Source: Macrolepiota albuminosa
Lineage: Eukaryota; Basidiomycota; Agaricomycetes; Agaricales; Agaricaceae
Assembly: GCA_027475525.1 (NCBI GenBank)
Contig: JAMWFC010000046.1
Location: forward strand, 1,550,001 to 1,614,000
Length of the DNA: 64,000 bases
Direction of reading: 5' to 3'
Part shown: positions 46,588 through 57,120 of the stretch, in pieces
How positions within the stretch are numbered: position 1 is the stretch's first letter
Layout: every line of letters begins with the position of its first letter
Notes under the pieces: generated by a model
Told to the model about the DNA's origin: nothing
Database searches by the model: none
The model's input: the letters and a program-made list of their open reading frames with translations, nothing else
Program-made: the position numbers and the translations under genes

Positions 46588-48321
46588 CTACCGGCCCTCG
46601 CCCTCCTCCCCTGGCCAGCCTCGGAACCCCTCCCCCATCCCCTCCGGACCGTGCTCTCGCAGTACCTCCTCCGCCAACTGCTCCCAGGACGGGAGAGACT
46701 CGCCCTCGTCCAGGACTCGTTCGAACCACGAGCCGGAGGCGGGCACGTTCCTCCGCCGGTGGGCCGACACCACCCGCCCCAACAAGTCGAGGCTCCGCTC
46801 CACCCCGGGGGTCGTCACTTCTGGGCGCTGCCCCTCCTGCAGCGCCACGAGTGCCGTGGCCACCCTGTCCAGGAGCGAACGATGCTCCCGGGCCCAGCCT
46901 GTGGGTGTCAGTAAGGAGCCAAGTCCAGGGAAAGAAACGCTCACTAAGCGACGCCATGCGGGCGACTACCACATCTCGGCGCACCGCCTCCAATAGCCCC
47001 TCTGGGAACCTCGCCCCCTGCCCCAACCTCCCCCTCAATGACTCCAACTCGGCCTCGGCCTCCCCCCGAGCGACCCTGACCTCCTCCAAACCCCTCCGAA
47101 GGGCCGTCTCCTCCTCGCGCTCCCGCTCGGCCCTCCCCAAGCGCTCCTGGAGGTCCCCGACACTGACGCCCAAGGGCCTCCCGGACAGGGGCGAGAATAC
47201 CGCCGGGGACAAACGGGGCGGGGAAGCCGGGGGTGGGGTCTCAGAGGGCAGACGCACCCTCTTGGAAGGCCCAGGGGACGGGCTCGGCGACGCCCGCCGC
47301 TTCCCCTTATCAGGGCAACCGCCGCACCCCTCCCGACTCCCCCTGGCCCGGGTCACCCGGCGCGTGATGAGGACCACGGGCCGGCCCCAGCCCCCCACCT
47401 GAGCCCCTCCCGACTCCCCCTGGCCCGGGTCACCCGGCGCGTGATGAGGACCACGGGCCGGCCCCAGCCCCCCACCTGAGAGGCTCCCCCGCTCCCCAAC
47501 CTTCCCCCTGAACCCCCCACGGACACCGCCTGTGGCTCCCCCTCCGGCTCTGCCACCCAATCCCTCTCCTCAACCCCCATCCTCCGAGTGATCCCCCCGA
47601 GCGGCCACCCCTGCTCTCTCGAGACGCAGCGCGCCCTCCACAGCGCCAACACGGAACATCGCTCGTGATTGAGGCGGCATGCCTCGCACACGGACGTGTC
47701 CCGGCAGGACGAGGGGCCCGGGACCTCGAAAAGGCACAACACCCCCTGGCGGGCGCAGTGGAGACACTGCGCTGAGGTCAGCGACGAAACCAGAGGTGCG
47801 AGGTTGCTTACCAGACTGTTGCTCATACACCAGGCATGAGTGGGCAAGCCCCGGGGCCTCTCCAGGGCTTCCCCAAAAGAATCCTGGGAGACAACCTCCC
47901 ACGCAACACGCTGGTCTACCGGGACTTCGGAAACGGCCCCCACCGCCATCCCAGAGCGGCGGAAACGAGGGGCGGTTAGCCTGGGGCGAGGGGGAGGATG
48001 TGGGCGCGGGGGGCGGACGGTCATCCGCGCGAAGGTAGGCGCGGGGCGAACAAGATGCGACTCCAGGGAACCGCCAGAGGCAGGCTCCGGGATACGACTA
48101 GGACCCGCCTCCGGAGCGGGGGAAGAGCGTTGTTCTGAAGGGGAAGATCAGCCGCGGCAAACGGAACATCGCGGAAAACACTCATGTTGTTGCACGAGCG
48201 CCGCCACGCGCTCCCGGTCCAAGCGGGCTCGATACCGCGCATCCTGGGCCTCCCAGGCCATAAGGGGCGCGACCTCGTTGGTTTGCGGGGGCGTCGGGGA
48301 ATGCGTTGGTGTACGCGACAT
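46588..48321 (-). pseudogene. Gy-A antisense gene: Zn2Cys6-like cluster, coiled coil
   Basis: Lies opposite gag-pol between pol and the 3' LTR. ATG at 48321-48319 (MSRTPTHSPT); stop TAG at 46590-46588. My model has introns 47811-47767 (45 bases, GTAAGC to GCAG, phase 0) and 46944-46899 (46 bases, GTGAGC to CACAG, phase 1). Collapsing the 77-base duplication at 47327 keeps one frame throughout, about 520 residues. A cysteine cluster C-X2-C-X6-C..C-X5-C-X2-C-X6-C follows the first intron. Then come a basic Ser/Pro tract (KGKRRASPSPSPGPSKR) and a coiled coil (LQERLGRAEREREEE). One TGA at 48150-48148 (CGA origin likely) breaks it. Gy-B keeps the start, end and both splice regions. It is possibly a DNA-binding regulator; the function is inferred only from the cluster. 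Confidence 0.7.
47327..47480. repeat. 77-bp exact tandem duplication (47327-47403, 47404-47480)
   Basis: Two adjacent identical copies within the Gy-A antisense gene; shifts its frame. Confidence 0.92.
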
Positions 48322-48440
48322 GGTTGAACTTGACGGTAAAAATTTTTTTTTCGATACGTGGCAAGTCAGGTGCCGGATCCCACGGTTGAACCCCGGTCCG
48401 AACCACCGACTACGCGCGCCTCGGAGGGTCTCGGTGCTGA

Positions 48441-48451
48441 AGGGGGGGTGA
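48441..48451 (+). other. Gy-A polypurine tract
   Basis: AGGGGGGGTGA immediately precedes the 3' LTR start TGTCACGACC, as expected for plus-strand priming. Confidence 0.85.
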
Positions 48452-49281
48452 TGTCACGACCCCTCCCCTCCGGGCCCACCCCGGGACACCCCCGGAACAC
48501 CATCCGGGACCCTCCCTCTGACCCCACAGGACATGCCCCGCCATCACGACCGCCGACACCGCCATCATGCGCATCAAGGACCGCCACCAGCTGCCATCAG
48601 CCCCGATCAACGATCGGATCACGCGACTCATTCCCGGCTATCACACATCACGCATCACGACTCCTCCCGCGTCAATTGATCGTGCGCCCCACACGCAAGA
48701 TCCCGGTATACAGTCCCTGCCCGCTACTCAATGACCCCCGGAACCCATCACAGACACCCCGGAATCCCGAGACCCGGTCCCGTAGTACTTATAGTGTAGT
48801 TCCTTGTTGTATTCGCTAGTCTTGATATTACATACACTGTTACTTTGCATTTCTTGGATTGTTGCGTGCCCTCTATTTGACTGGTACACATTGACTGGCA
48901 CGCTTGACTGGCACTGTTACTTTGCATTTCTTGGATTGTTGCGTGCCCTCTATTTGACTGGTACACATTGACTGGCACGCTTGACTGGCACGCTTGGATA
49001 TTCACGTGCTCTAAGACTGGTACGCACTTCGCGACTTTGACTTACTAACTTGGTCTCGTCTTAGAACCTCCGGTTCACGACTCGACCCCCACCCGAACTC
49101 CCCCGTCACCCACCACCCAAAACCCCCAGACTAAGTCCCCTCTCCCGGGATTTCCCTGTCCACGTCTTGAACCCCGGAGTCCTAGCCCCGGAGTTCCAGA
49201 CACCCGAGTATCCATGGGTCAAGTCCGCATTGTAAGGGCGATTGCTTTCCTGGAAAGCCCCCAACTCAGCGGAACCTGACA
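48452..49281 (+). mobile_element. Gy-A 3' LTR
   Basis: Same ends as the 5' LTR, about 753 bases when the duplication near 48835 is collapsed. It differs from the 5' LTR by transitions only, for example CCGGGACAC here against CTGGAACAC and GATCGGATCACG against GATCAGATCATG. That fits CpG decay since insertion. Confidence 0.92.
48835..48991. repeat. 77-bp period tandem duplication (48835-48911, 48912-48988)
   Basis: Two adjacent identical copies in the Gy-A 3' LTR; the match continues three further bases because the LTR itself repeats GACTGGCAC. Confidence 0.9.
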
Positions 49282-49286
49282 CTCAT

Positions 49287-49378
49287 GGCCTGGATAGGCC
49301 ATGCCCGCTGACTGATACTGGCTTGCTGCCAGGTATGGTGGCTGCCTCTGGTACTGGTTAGGATTTTCTCACATATGT
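49287..49378 (-). pseudogene. Gene J, upstream coding fragment between Gy-A and Gy-C
   Basis: Ninety-two bases of non-element sequence. On the minus strand they read a Gln/Pro/Tyr-rich peptide (NPNQYQRQPPYLAASQYQ) that runs in frame into the 37967 side across the Gy-A target duplication. The upstream end is at the Gy-C insertion point. Confidence 0.55.
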
Positions 49379-50334
49379 TGATGACGCCCAAAGTTTTGGT
49401 CAGTAACAAATGTAACAATTGTGTTACCGTACCAAGAGTGTGCGTTGGGCGCGCTAAAAGTAATTTGAGGAGTCCCGGGCAGGTCCCAGAGAACGCGTCT
49501 GTGAAAAAGGTGAAAAGTCGGTAACGGGTGCCGGCAAGTGTAAGCGCTAAGGTAAAGCGCCTAGGAAGAAGCGGTAAGTGAAGACGGCAAGGGTGAGCGG
49601 CAAGAGCACGATAAGCTTAGCGAAGTTCTAAGCGTCGATAATGCCTGCCGTAGTTGCAAGGCGCGAGTATGTCGAGTGTTGGCGAACGTCTGCAACTGCC
49701 GATGAGTTTTGACGTTGCCGACCGTAGCGTAAATGAGCTCTTGAGCGTAAGGGAGAGACTGAAGTAAGGGGAGTAAACTGTGGTCTATTCGTCTGATCTG
49801 ATGATTGTACAAGTCGGTAAGTACTTTTATACTACAAAGAGTTCGCCGTCGCCAGTGACCAACCATCGCCAAAGTGCGGTAAACTGGAAAATTTCATAGG
49901 GGTAGCTCCAACGGTTTCCGATCCCTACCGTCCTTGGAGGACCCTTGGCGCCACCAGGCGGCAGATCGCGGTGCTAAACCATCAATCCATCACCCTTCTG
50001 TCTGTCAGAGCACCTAAGCGACGTTTGGCGCCAAATCGAGACGGTAAGCGGTGTCAGACGCCAAGGTCAAACGCCAAGCTGTCCGTCAGTTTTTGATAGA
50101 TCATCAAACTTCTCGCTAAGCGCTGTCATCAGTGACTGATGCCATCTGTCAGTTGTCATTCCTGCTGCCGTCGGCGCTATCATTGATTGGATCTGCTTCT
50201 TGCCGTGCGCGGCCGTCGGGAATGGCTTAAAATGGGTAGAACGCGTGCGCTAAGTTCGGAACGAGTGCGGCAAGGTTTCCGGAGCCGGTGCCGAGCCTGC
50301 CGTTGATGCGCCTAACCTGTATAGGGTCCTATCA
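49379..50334 (-). mobile_element. Gy-C 3' LTR
   Basis: On the plus strand it reads TGATGACGCCC to GGGTCCTATCA; in sense it is TGATAGGACCC to GGCGTCATCA. It has 24 CGSYAA-type hexamers by hand count. The open segment 49561-49872 on the minus strand is repeated in the other LTR and has no coding features. Confidence 0.95.
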
Positions 50335-50369
50335 TCTCCCCCCAACTGAAAAATTGACTGTCCTCAGTC
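50335..50369 (-). other. Gy-C polypurine tract and pre-LTR palindrome
   Basis: In sense, GACTGAGGACAGTC (50369-50356) is followed by TTGGGGGGAGA (50345-50335) directly before the 3' LTR. Family H has the same pair at 13836-13869. Confidence 0.8.
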
Positions 50370-50503
50370 ACCAAATAAGGCTACCGTTACCGCTTTTGTG
50401 ACAGGTGGTCCGTGCGTTCTTGAGATTTGGTTTATAGTCCTGGCGCATGAGTTTGGACTTCGTCTCTCCTCCACATCTTTACCTGGCGCTCTATTAAAAA
50501 AAT

Positions 50504-52879
50504 ATGTCTTTCCGAATTCCAACTCCGCCTCCAGTACCGTCTCGCGAGGCTCAAGACGCCGCCTCCGCTTACATTGAAAAGGCCAATAAGTTCATCAAGC
50601 GCATCGAGGGTGTGGGCGCGGAGGCGCCTACAAACTTGGTTGTTGCCGTTATGCGATTACTGGAGCGTTGGTATGAGGTGCGGGTCCTTGGCGTTGGGTG
50701 GGATCGCGAGATTGAGGTGCGGGAGTGGTGCCGGTCGCGGTACCTGGATCATCGTGGCGCGGAGTGGCTAGCGCCTTTTTCTCGTTTTGTAAGTGCTTTC
50801 AAGTCCTTGCCGTGTCGCCAACTGATTGGGTCCCTAGGCGCCTCCTCCCGTCCCTACCATCGAGGACGAGTTGGAAGATATCTTGTCGGGTGCCTTGCCG
50901 ATGACGGTAAGCGCTCCCGCGCCTGAGTAAGTAACTCTGATTTTTATCTCTAACTTAGCTGTGGTCTGACCTGTCTCCCCATAGCAAACAAGAGGTGTTA
51001 GCGCCTCTTGCTAATTTGCAGGTGGACGCTGAGATGGCGGCAATCCGCGAGAATGTGCTGGAAGAGGCTTCTCGTGACGCCAAGGAGAGGATCAGGGCGT
51101 TGGAGGAGCGAGAGGCCGTTGGCGAGTCCCTGGTTGCTAGCGAGAAGTCGCCAGTTGCCAGGAGGCAGATGTCTGATATGAAGGATTCCCGCGCCGGTAG
51201 TGCCCAGAGCCCAGCACTGCCGGCAAGCAAATCGGGCTCTCCGGTCAAGCCTGGCAAGACTTTGAAAAAGAAGGTAAGTTTGAGGGTTCTTACTGCTGGC
51301 GACTTCTGCTTATCCCCACTCTCAGTCTCGTAAGGCTGCCGCCCCTCGTTACACGGTAAGTTCGTTGCGCCAAGGTACTTTCCCTGCTAACCAACCAGTT
51401 GACAGGCGCCAACGCAAACTTCCTTTAGCGACGCAGAGCTGAAGGGTTTGTTGGTGGCAAGACGAGATGAGGCGGTTTTGGATGAGGGAATGGAAGCGGG
51501 AGTGGTCTTGCCGGAGATGAAGGATAAGAAGACGGCAAGTCCAGCGGCAAGGCGGGAGTTCAAAGACTCCCAAGGAGCGGTAAGTACCATAGCTTTCCTT
51601 ACCGCTCTTGCTGACATTCTTGTAGTGCGACAAGTGCTGGGCCGACAACGACCCAGAGGGGTGTTGGTACCCCACTGGTGGCCAGCCTTGCTACCGGTGC
51701 GGTACGCTGAAGAGGGCATGCACTTTGGATGGCGCCAAGAGTCGAGAACGCGGTGGAGCTCCCGACGCGGTAGTGGAGCGTACTTTTAAGCGTGCCGTCT
51801 TGGTCAAGAGAGCGCGGGAGTTCGTTGAGGAGGAGAGGAAGAAGCAGGCCGCTGGCGACGCGGCCACAATCAGCAAGAGTTCCCTGGCGCTGCCGACGCG
51901 TCAAGGGGACGAAAACGAAACGGTCGGCAATCGTGGCGCCGGAGAGCGCCAAGGGACTGCGGTCCCCACAAAACGACAAGCCCCTTCCCCCAGCAAAGGG
52001 AAGGGCAAAGCAAAGCGCCCGCGTGTAGTTTCGTCGTCGCCTTCCCCCTCGCCAGTGCCAAGGGATACGGAAATGGAGGACCTGGAGAAGGCGCTGGCGG
52101 CTAGTCGCCTCCCGCCTCGTGACACCGAGGCTGGCCCCAGCGGGCTGTTGTCGCCTATTCACTTGGCGGCACGGTCTCTTGGCGGGGAGCAGGAGGAGGG
52201 AGAGAGGGAGGCGCCTCAAGAGGAGCGGGAAGACGCTCCCGCCGATGTCGAGATGGAGGTGGAGGAGAAGGCAGAGGGAGCGGCAACGGGAGGGACTGAG
52301 GACGCCGAGGGTGAAGAAGAAACCTTGGCGACTCAACGCGAAAACGACGCGGCGGGCACCGCGGCTAGGGAGCCGGTGGCAGAAGAGGTGGTAGAGGGCG
52401 AGGGGGCGATGGAAGAGACTTTGCAGGACTTCCCTGGCGAGTCCCAGGAGTTGCCATTGTTGGCGCCTGCCGCCCCCTGGGCAAGTGGGGATGAACTGGG
52501 GACGCGGCAGTGGACCAGCGACAGTGCCTCGTCGTGGACCCCCCAACCTCAGCCAAGGGTCACTGGCGACTCCTATGAGTGGTTGGGGGAGGACTTGGTT
52601 TACCCGGTGGTGGCCCTTTACCCTCCTCAAGTGATAGAGCGGATGGCGACGCGTGCGGCAAGCATGCGAGCGGTTCTGGGTCGCGAGCGCGAGCGAGTGC
52701 GGCAGCAAATTATGGCCTCTCGCCTTCGGTACGCCAATTTGACTCGTAGCATGGACGCCCTTCAAGAGTACCAGGCGGACTGCAACGAGGCGCTAGAGTG
52801 GCAGGTCCTCAACCACGTACAAGTTGGCGACCTCTTGCCGCTCGACGATGCCATGTCGCTTCCCGAGGATGAAGACTGA
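50504..52879 (+). CDS. Gy-C antisense gene: Zn2Cys6-like cluster protein, 708 aa
   Basis: Spliced gene opposite gag-pol. Exons: 50504-50788, 50838-50906, 50959-51273, 51326-51355, 51406-51579, 51626-52879. All five introns are 46-52 bases, phase 0, with GTAAG donors and AG acceptors, giving one 708-residue frame. The N-terminus is helical (EKANKFIKRIEG). A charged helix lies near residues 130-175. Exon 6 opens on the cluster C-X2-C-X8-C-X8-C-X2-C-X6-C (CDKCWADNDPEGC, then CYRCGTLKRAC), the fungal binuclear-cluster pattern. A basic tract (KGKGKAKRPR), a long acidic region and a C-terminal helix (RERERVRQQIMASRL) follow. No stop or broken splice site is seen, in contrast to neighbouring genes. 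Probably a nuclear DNA-binding protein; target and role are unknown. It converges with pol, and the stops are 427 bases apart. Confidence 0.82.
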
Positions 52880-53306
52880 CGGACCTTAGAGTAGATAGGC
52901 CGTCTGTACATATATTTTTGTTGGCGCCTCGATTTCTTTATATAAATTTTGTGTTTCCCTGCCGAGTGGAGGAATTGAGTCCAATAATCTGAGTTAGCGT
53001 AGCGGCAGAGAGCAAGGAAAGTATAGCAAAGAGAAAGCAAGCGGTAAGTATTCTGAGGTAGGTATAAGCAAGAACAGTAATATGTGAGGGACTTAGACAA
53101 ATTTTGAGGAAAGGGAAACGCTCAGTAAATCATCATAGCGAAAAACCCTTGGCGAGAGTTGCGCAATGCGCTAAACGTTGGCGACACGCTAGCGCTGCGA
53201 CTTGACTATGTAAAGAATTGTCTGTTGGATATAGTACAGTAAGTATCGGCAAGAGAGATAAGTAAGATAGGTAATAGAAAAAGAGAGCTCATCAATATAT
53301 TCTTTT
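52880..53306. other. Convergent intergenic gap inside Gy-C
   Basis: A 427-base gap between the stop of the antisense gene (plus strand) and the stop of pol (minus strand). It is AT-rich with TATATTTTTG and TATATAAATT stretches that could serve 3' end formation on either strand. No gene. Confidence 0.6.
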
Positions 53307-56300
53307 CTAATCATTTTCTTCTTCTTCAACGAGAGTCGGCAAGTCATCATCGTCTAGTAATTCGGTTTCTTCAAGTTCTCTCAGCTTGGCGGTGTCGATA
53401 TCTAGCGCTTCAAGCGGCAAGTCAATTTGTTCCCTGGCGAGATACGGTAATAGGCGAAAAGCGGCAACAGGTCGATGCAGTACTGAACCATCTAATTCAC
53501 AGAGCACGTAAGCGCCTCCACGGTTACGAGAGATAACTACCAAAGGTCCCAGATAGCGCGGGCGCATTTTCTTGTTGTATGAAGTCTCGATTTTGGAGTT
53601 GCGCATAAGCACTAGCGCGCCCCTCGGGAAGTTGTAATCTTTGATGGTAGCGCTATGCTCGGTCTCGAATCGCAGGGCTGCTTGGCGACGGGCGCTAAAG
53701 ACTACTTCATGAAGTCGCTCCAAATCTTCTTTCCTTCGTTGGAGGTCAATAGCTCGTCTGGCGACAAGGTCGGTAGTCGCTAAGATACTGTTGGGCGCTG
53801 GCTGAAGATATGTCGCTTCTATAATGTCGGCAGGGAGTAACGGATGGGTGCCAGTAGCCGCGTAATAGGGAGAACAACCCATGCGCTTACAAATAGTAAC
53901 TCTTTCCGACCAGAACACTGAATAGGTCGCTTCGCTCCAACGAGACTCGTCACCATCGACTGCCTTGAAGAGCGCTTGCCGAACGTCAAAGTGGGGTCTC
54001 TCTACCAGGCCATTGGCGCGCTTGTTGTAGCCAGATACTCGAATGTGATGAATGTTGTACTTCTTGGCGAGATATGTTAGCGCTTTGATGATGGGCGCAC
54101 CATTATCCGTGACGATCTCTCTTAGCGCTCCCCAACGGCAGATGATGTCCTCAAATATCCACTTGGCGACCGCGTCGGTATTTTCTCTCTGGAGCATTCA
54201 AAATTCAGGCCAGTGGATTAGCGAGCAACGACCTTGAATGATGTACTTGTAGCGACCAGACTTGGGCATATGCATGGTGTCGACGTAGATTTTGCTGAAG
54301 AGGGGAGCTGGCGTTGCAACGGTTGGCGGTATGAGCACTTGGCGTGTCTGTTGAATTTGGCAGAGGTGGCAAGTCCTAATGTACCAGGCGATGTCGGCAC
54401 TAGCGTGTGGCCACCAGAAGCGTTCTAACAGAGAGGCTCGAGTAGCGTACAGACCTCTATGTCCTAGCTCGTCATGCATGGCGCGCAGGACTCGTAAACG
54501 ACCTTCTGGCTTGATGATCAGCTTGTGTGCGCCATCTCGATTTCGTCGCCAAAGTCGGTTGTCGGTAAAGAAGAAGTGGGTAGCATAGCGGATAAAGGTA
54601 GCGTATTGTTCGTCGGTAAGGTCTGGGGGTCGCTTAAGGTCTTGGATCCATTGCTCAACTACTAACAAGCGACTGTCTTCCGCTTTTGCCTTGGCGGATC
54701 GGGGGACGGCATCGTAGGTCAGGTTTCTGCTGTCTTCTCTTAGCGACTGCGGTTCCTGTACGACTTTTACTGGAGATGAGTTTTGATTTAAAATGCTTGC
54801 CGTGTAGAACGTGAGGGGTGCGCTAAAGGTCTCGGGGCGGTAAGGGACGATGGGATGTAAAAAGATGCTGGTAGGCTGTTGCCGTCGTAGTAGGGGGATT
54901 GGCTGTTGTATGAGATGCACGAAACCATGTAAGCGGTCGATCCAGTCCTCGAAATCGCTATCAGCCTGTGGGTCCACTGCCGGGTCGCCAGGCTGCCGTG
55001 GTCGCCTAGAGAGTCCATCTGGGCCGTGGAAAGAGCTCTTGACGTGTACCAACTCAAAGTGAAACATGAGGATGGCGACTACCCACCGGTTCATGCTAGC
55101 GGATGGCTGGATGTCGGGATTCTGCAGCATGCCTTTGATGTATCTAGCGTCGACTTCAACAATAAGATTCCGCACGCCAATCAAGTACATCTTTAGCGAC
55201 CGGAAGGTTTTGAAAAGTCCATAGAGCTCTAGCTTAGGCTGACTGTAGCGAGACTCTCGGTCGTTTAGCGTGATCGACCCAAAACGGTTGTAGCGTCGCT
55301 GTTTCCGATTATCGCTAAGGCACTGGCACAAGAAGTAGCCAACGGCAATGTACGAGGTATCCACCGCCAAGATAACAGGATCGGCAGAGCTATAGTCGAT
55401 GGGAACTAGGGGCTTGGCGTCCTGCAGAGCTTTTACTAAGTCGCGTTGGGCAGTGACCTGGTCTGGCCCAAATTCGAAGGGCTCGTTAGCGCGGGTGAGT
55501 CGGTTAAGGGCATGTGCGCGATGGGCAAAGTTCTTGACGAATATCCTCAGAACGCCAACGGTGCCAAGAAAGGCGCAAACTTCAGATAAGTCGCGGCAAG
55601 GACCCCATCGCTCTAGGAGTGCTAAGCGAGACTCGTCGGGAACGCGACCGTCGGGAGTGCATATGTGACCGAGTATTTTGAACCTTGGCGCACAAAGAAG
55701 GAGCTTGTGGCCGCTAAAGGTACCACCGCTATACTTCATGCGCTGGAGAACTCGATTGAGCAGCAAGAAAAACTCCCATAGCGCTAAGCGAATGTTGGGG
55801 TTCTCGGGATGGGTCGCCGGTAAGCCGTTAACGAGTCGCCAGTCTTTGGGACCTTTGACGCCAACGTCATCAATGAAGCTAAGGACATGGTGCGGTATCT
55901 CGGGTTGGAGGATGAAGGTAATGTCATCATGGAATATAGGGACTGAGTTTGTCCAGCCCATCGGCAAGGTAACTAGGCGCAAGGCGCCAAACGGAGTTTG
56001 AAAGGTAGTGAGATCCCGGGAAGAGGGGTGTATCAGACGTTCGTCGTAGCCAACGTAGAGATCAAGGGTGGCGCCACAAATGCGCCCGGCAAAGGACTCG
56101 GCAAAGTGGTCAGGAAAAGGCGGTACGCCAGAGTGTCGAATGGTAACTCTGTTCAGCGGCTCGAGACTGTGGACTATACGGAGGTTGCCGTTCTTTTTGA
56201 GGACGCAGAACCAACGGGAGCGGTAAGAACTATTTGAGGGCTCGTAGACGCCAGCCTGTATCTTGGTCCTAATAATTTGGCAGACCTCGGCTTCGATTCC

Positions 56301-57120
56301 AGGCGGTAGCGGTCGGTTGTGCTCAGTCCACGGCACGTGAGGGATAGTCGGGATAACGACTGGCGGGAAGAAGTCTGTACGCAGGCTGCCGCGTTCTGAG
56401 TCCTCCCAAGCAAAGGCTTTGTCTTGCTTAGCGACGAGATCGGTAAGGACGTTCAACTCATCTTTGGTCAAAAATCCTGTGTCGTGCTCCTTGGCGAACT
56501 GCTGTTGGCGTTCCGCGGTAAAACGTCCCGTGGGCTGAAAGGGTGACGGGTTTGGCGATAAAATAGGTAGGTCGGCAAGAGGGTCGCCAATGATCTGGCG
56601 CTCGATTCTAAAAGTCTCGGGAGAGTGCGTAGCGATGGGTTTTGTTTTAAGCGCGACTGGCTTATATTTCTTTTTCACTTGAACCCCTTTCCTTTTGGGA
56701 GCGTTAGCCTGATTATAAACAGAGGTGGAAAGGGGAACTGTAGCCTGAGGAGCGGCAAGTCCAAGAACGGCAGGAGACGAGGCTCCGGGAAGCGTAGTGA
56801 GATAGGTGTCGGTAGACGCAATATTCTGAAAAGATTCGGAAGCGGTAAGGTACAAGTAGGCAAGAGCGGAGTCGGTAATGTTTTGATTTTTCTGGGAAGG
56901 CTCTGCGTCGGTAGTGGGTAAAGTAGTTAAAACATTTTCGTCAAGAAAGGCAGTAGACATAACAGTTACAAGACCAGTTGAATGGTCAAATTCCAGCGTT
57001 AGCGCCACATCTCCGTGATCATCGCCAATCACCTCCTCGATGGTCTGTGAAAACACCGGTAGGGTCGTTCGTTGGCGTGCTGGTCGGTAAACTCCGGTGG
57101 CTTGGCGAGGGCGCCTTTTC
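53307..57120 (-). CDS. Gy-C pol (RT, RNase H, integrase), one internal TGA
   Basis: Minus strand, -1 frame relative to gag, overlapping the gag end near 57029-57056 and open a little further upstream. One frame continues from there to TAA-type stop context at 53307, about 1250 codons, except for a TGA at 54200-54198 (PEF-stop-MLQREN; CGA origin likely). In order: N-terminal region, RT (about residues 240-420, with LRIVHSLEPLNR, DLYVGYDE, LPMGWTN and catalytic box SFIDDV, so both Asp are kept), RNase H (about 560-690, VILAVDTSYIAVG, DGLSRRP), integrase HHCC (DELGHRG..CHLCQ), core with VDTMHMP, VTDNGAP and GLVERPH (second Asp to Glu spacing about 35), and a C-terminal domain ending in an acidic tail. 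No chromodomain is seen. The TGA falls inside the integrase core. Confidence 0.88.

Larger units (their letters stand above)
37963..49286 (+). mobile_element. Gy-A, full-length Ty3/gypsy element, TSD CTCAT
   Basis: Complete element 37968-49281 with LTRs at both ends, each starting TGTCACGACC and ending CCTGACA. It is flanked by CTCAT at 37963-37967 and 49282-49286. In order: 5' LTR, gag, zinc knuckle, two proteases, RT, RNase H, integrase, chromodomain, an antisense gene, polypurine tract and 3' LTR. The two LTRs differ by roughly a dozen transitions over about 750 bases (counted by eye), mostly at CpG. Eleven of the sixteen 77-base duplications fall in it and break its frames. Independently it carries CGA-to-TGA stops and lost catalytic Asp residues, so it is probably dead though fairly young. 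Confidence 0.93.

Noticed and set aside
46401..47402. 333-codon plus-strand open frame after Gy-A pol
   Set aside because: Arg/Ser/Pro-rich complement of the antisense gene. The minus-strand frame has conserved introns and motifs and is kept in Gy-B.
51599..52765. 388-codon minus-strand open frame opposite exon 6 of the Gy-C antisense gene
   Set aside because: It is a shadow of the real plus-strand frame: Arg/Leu/Pro-rich, no domain, and it overlaps a well supported spliced gene.
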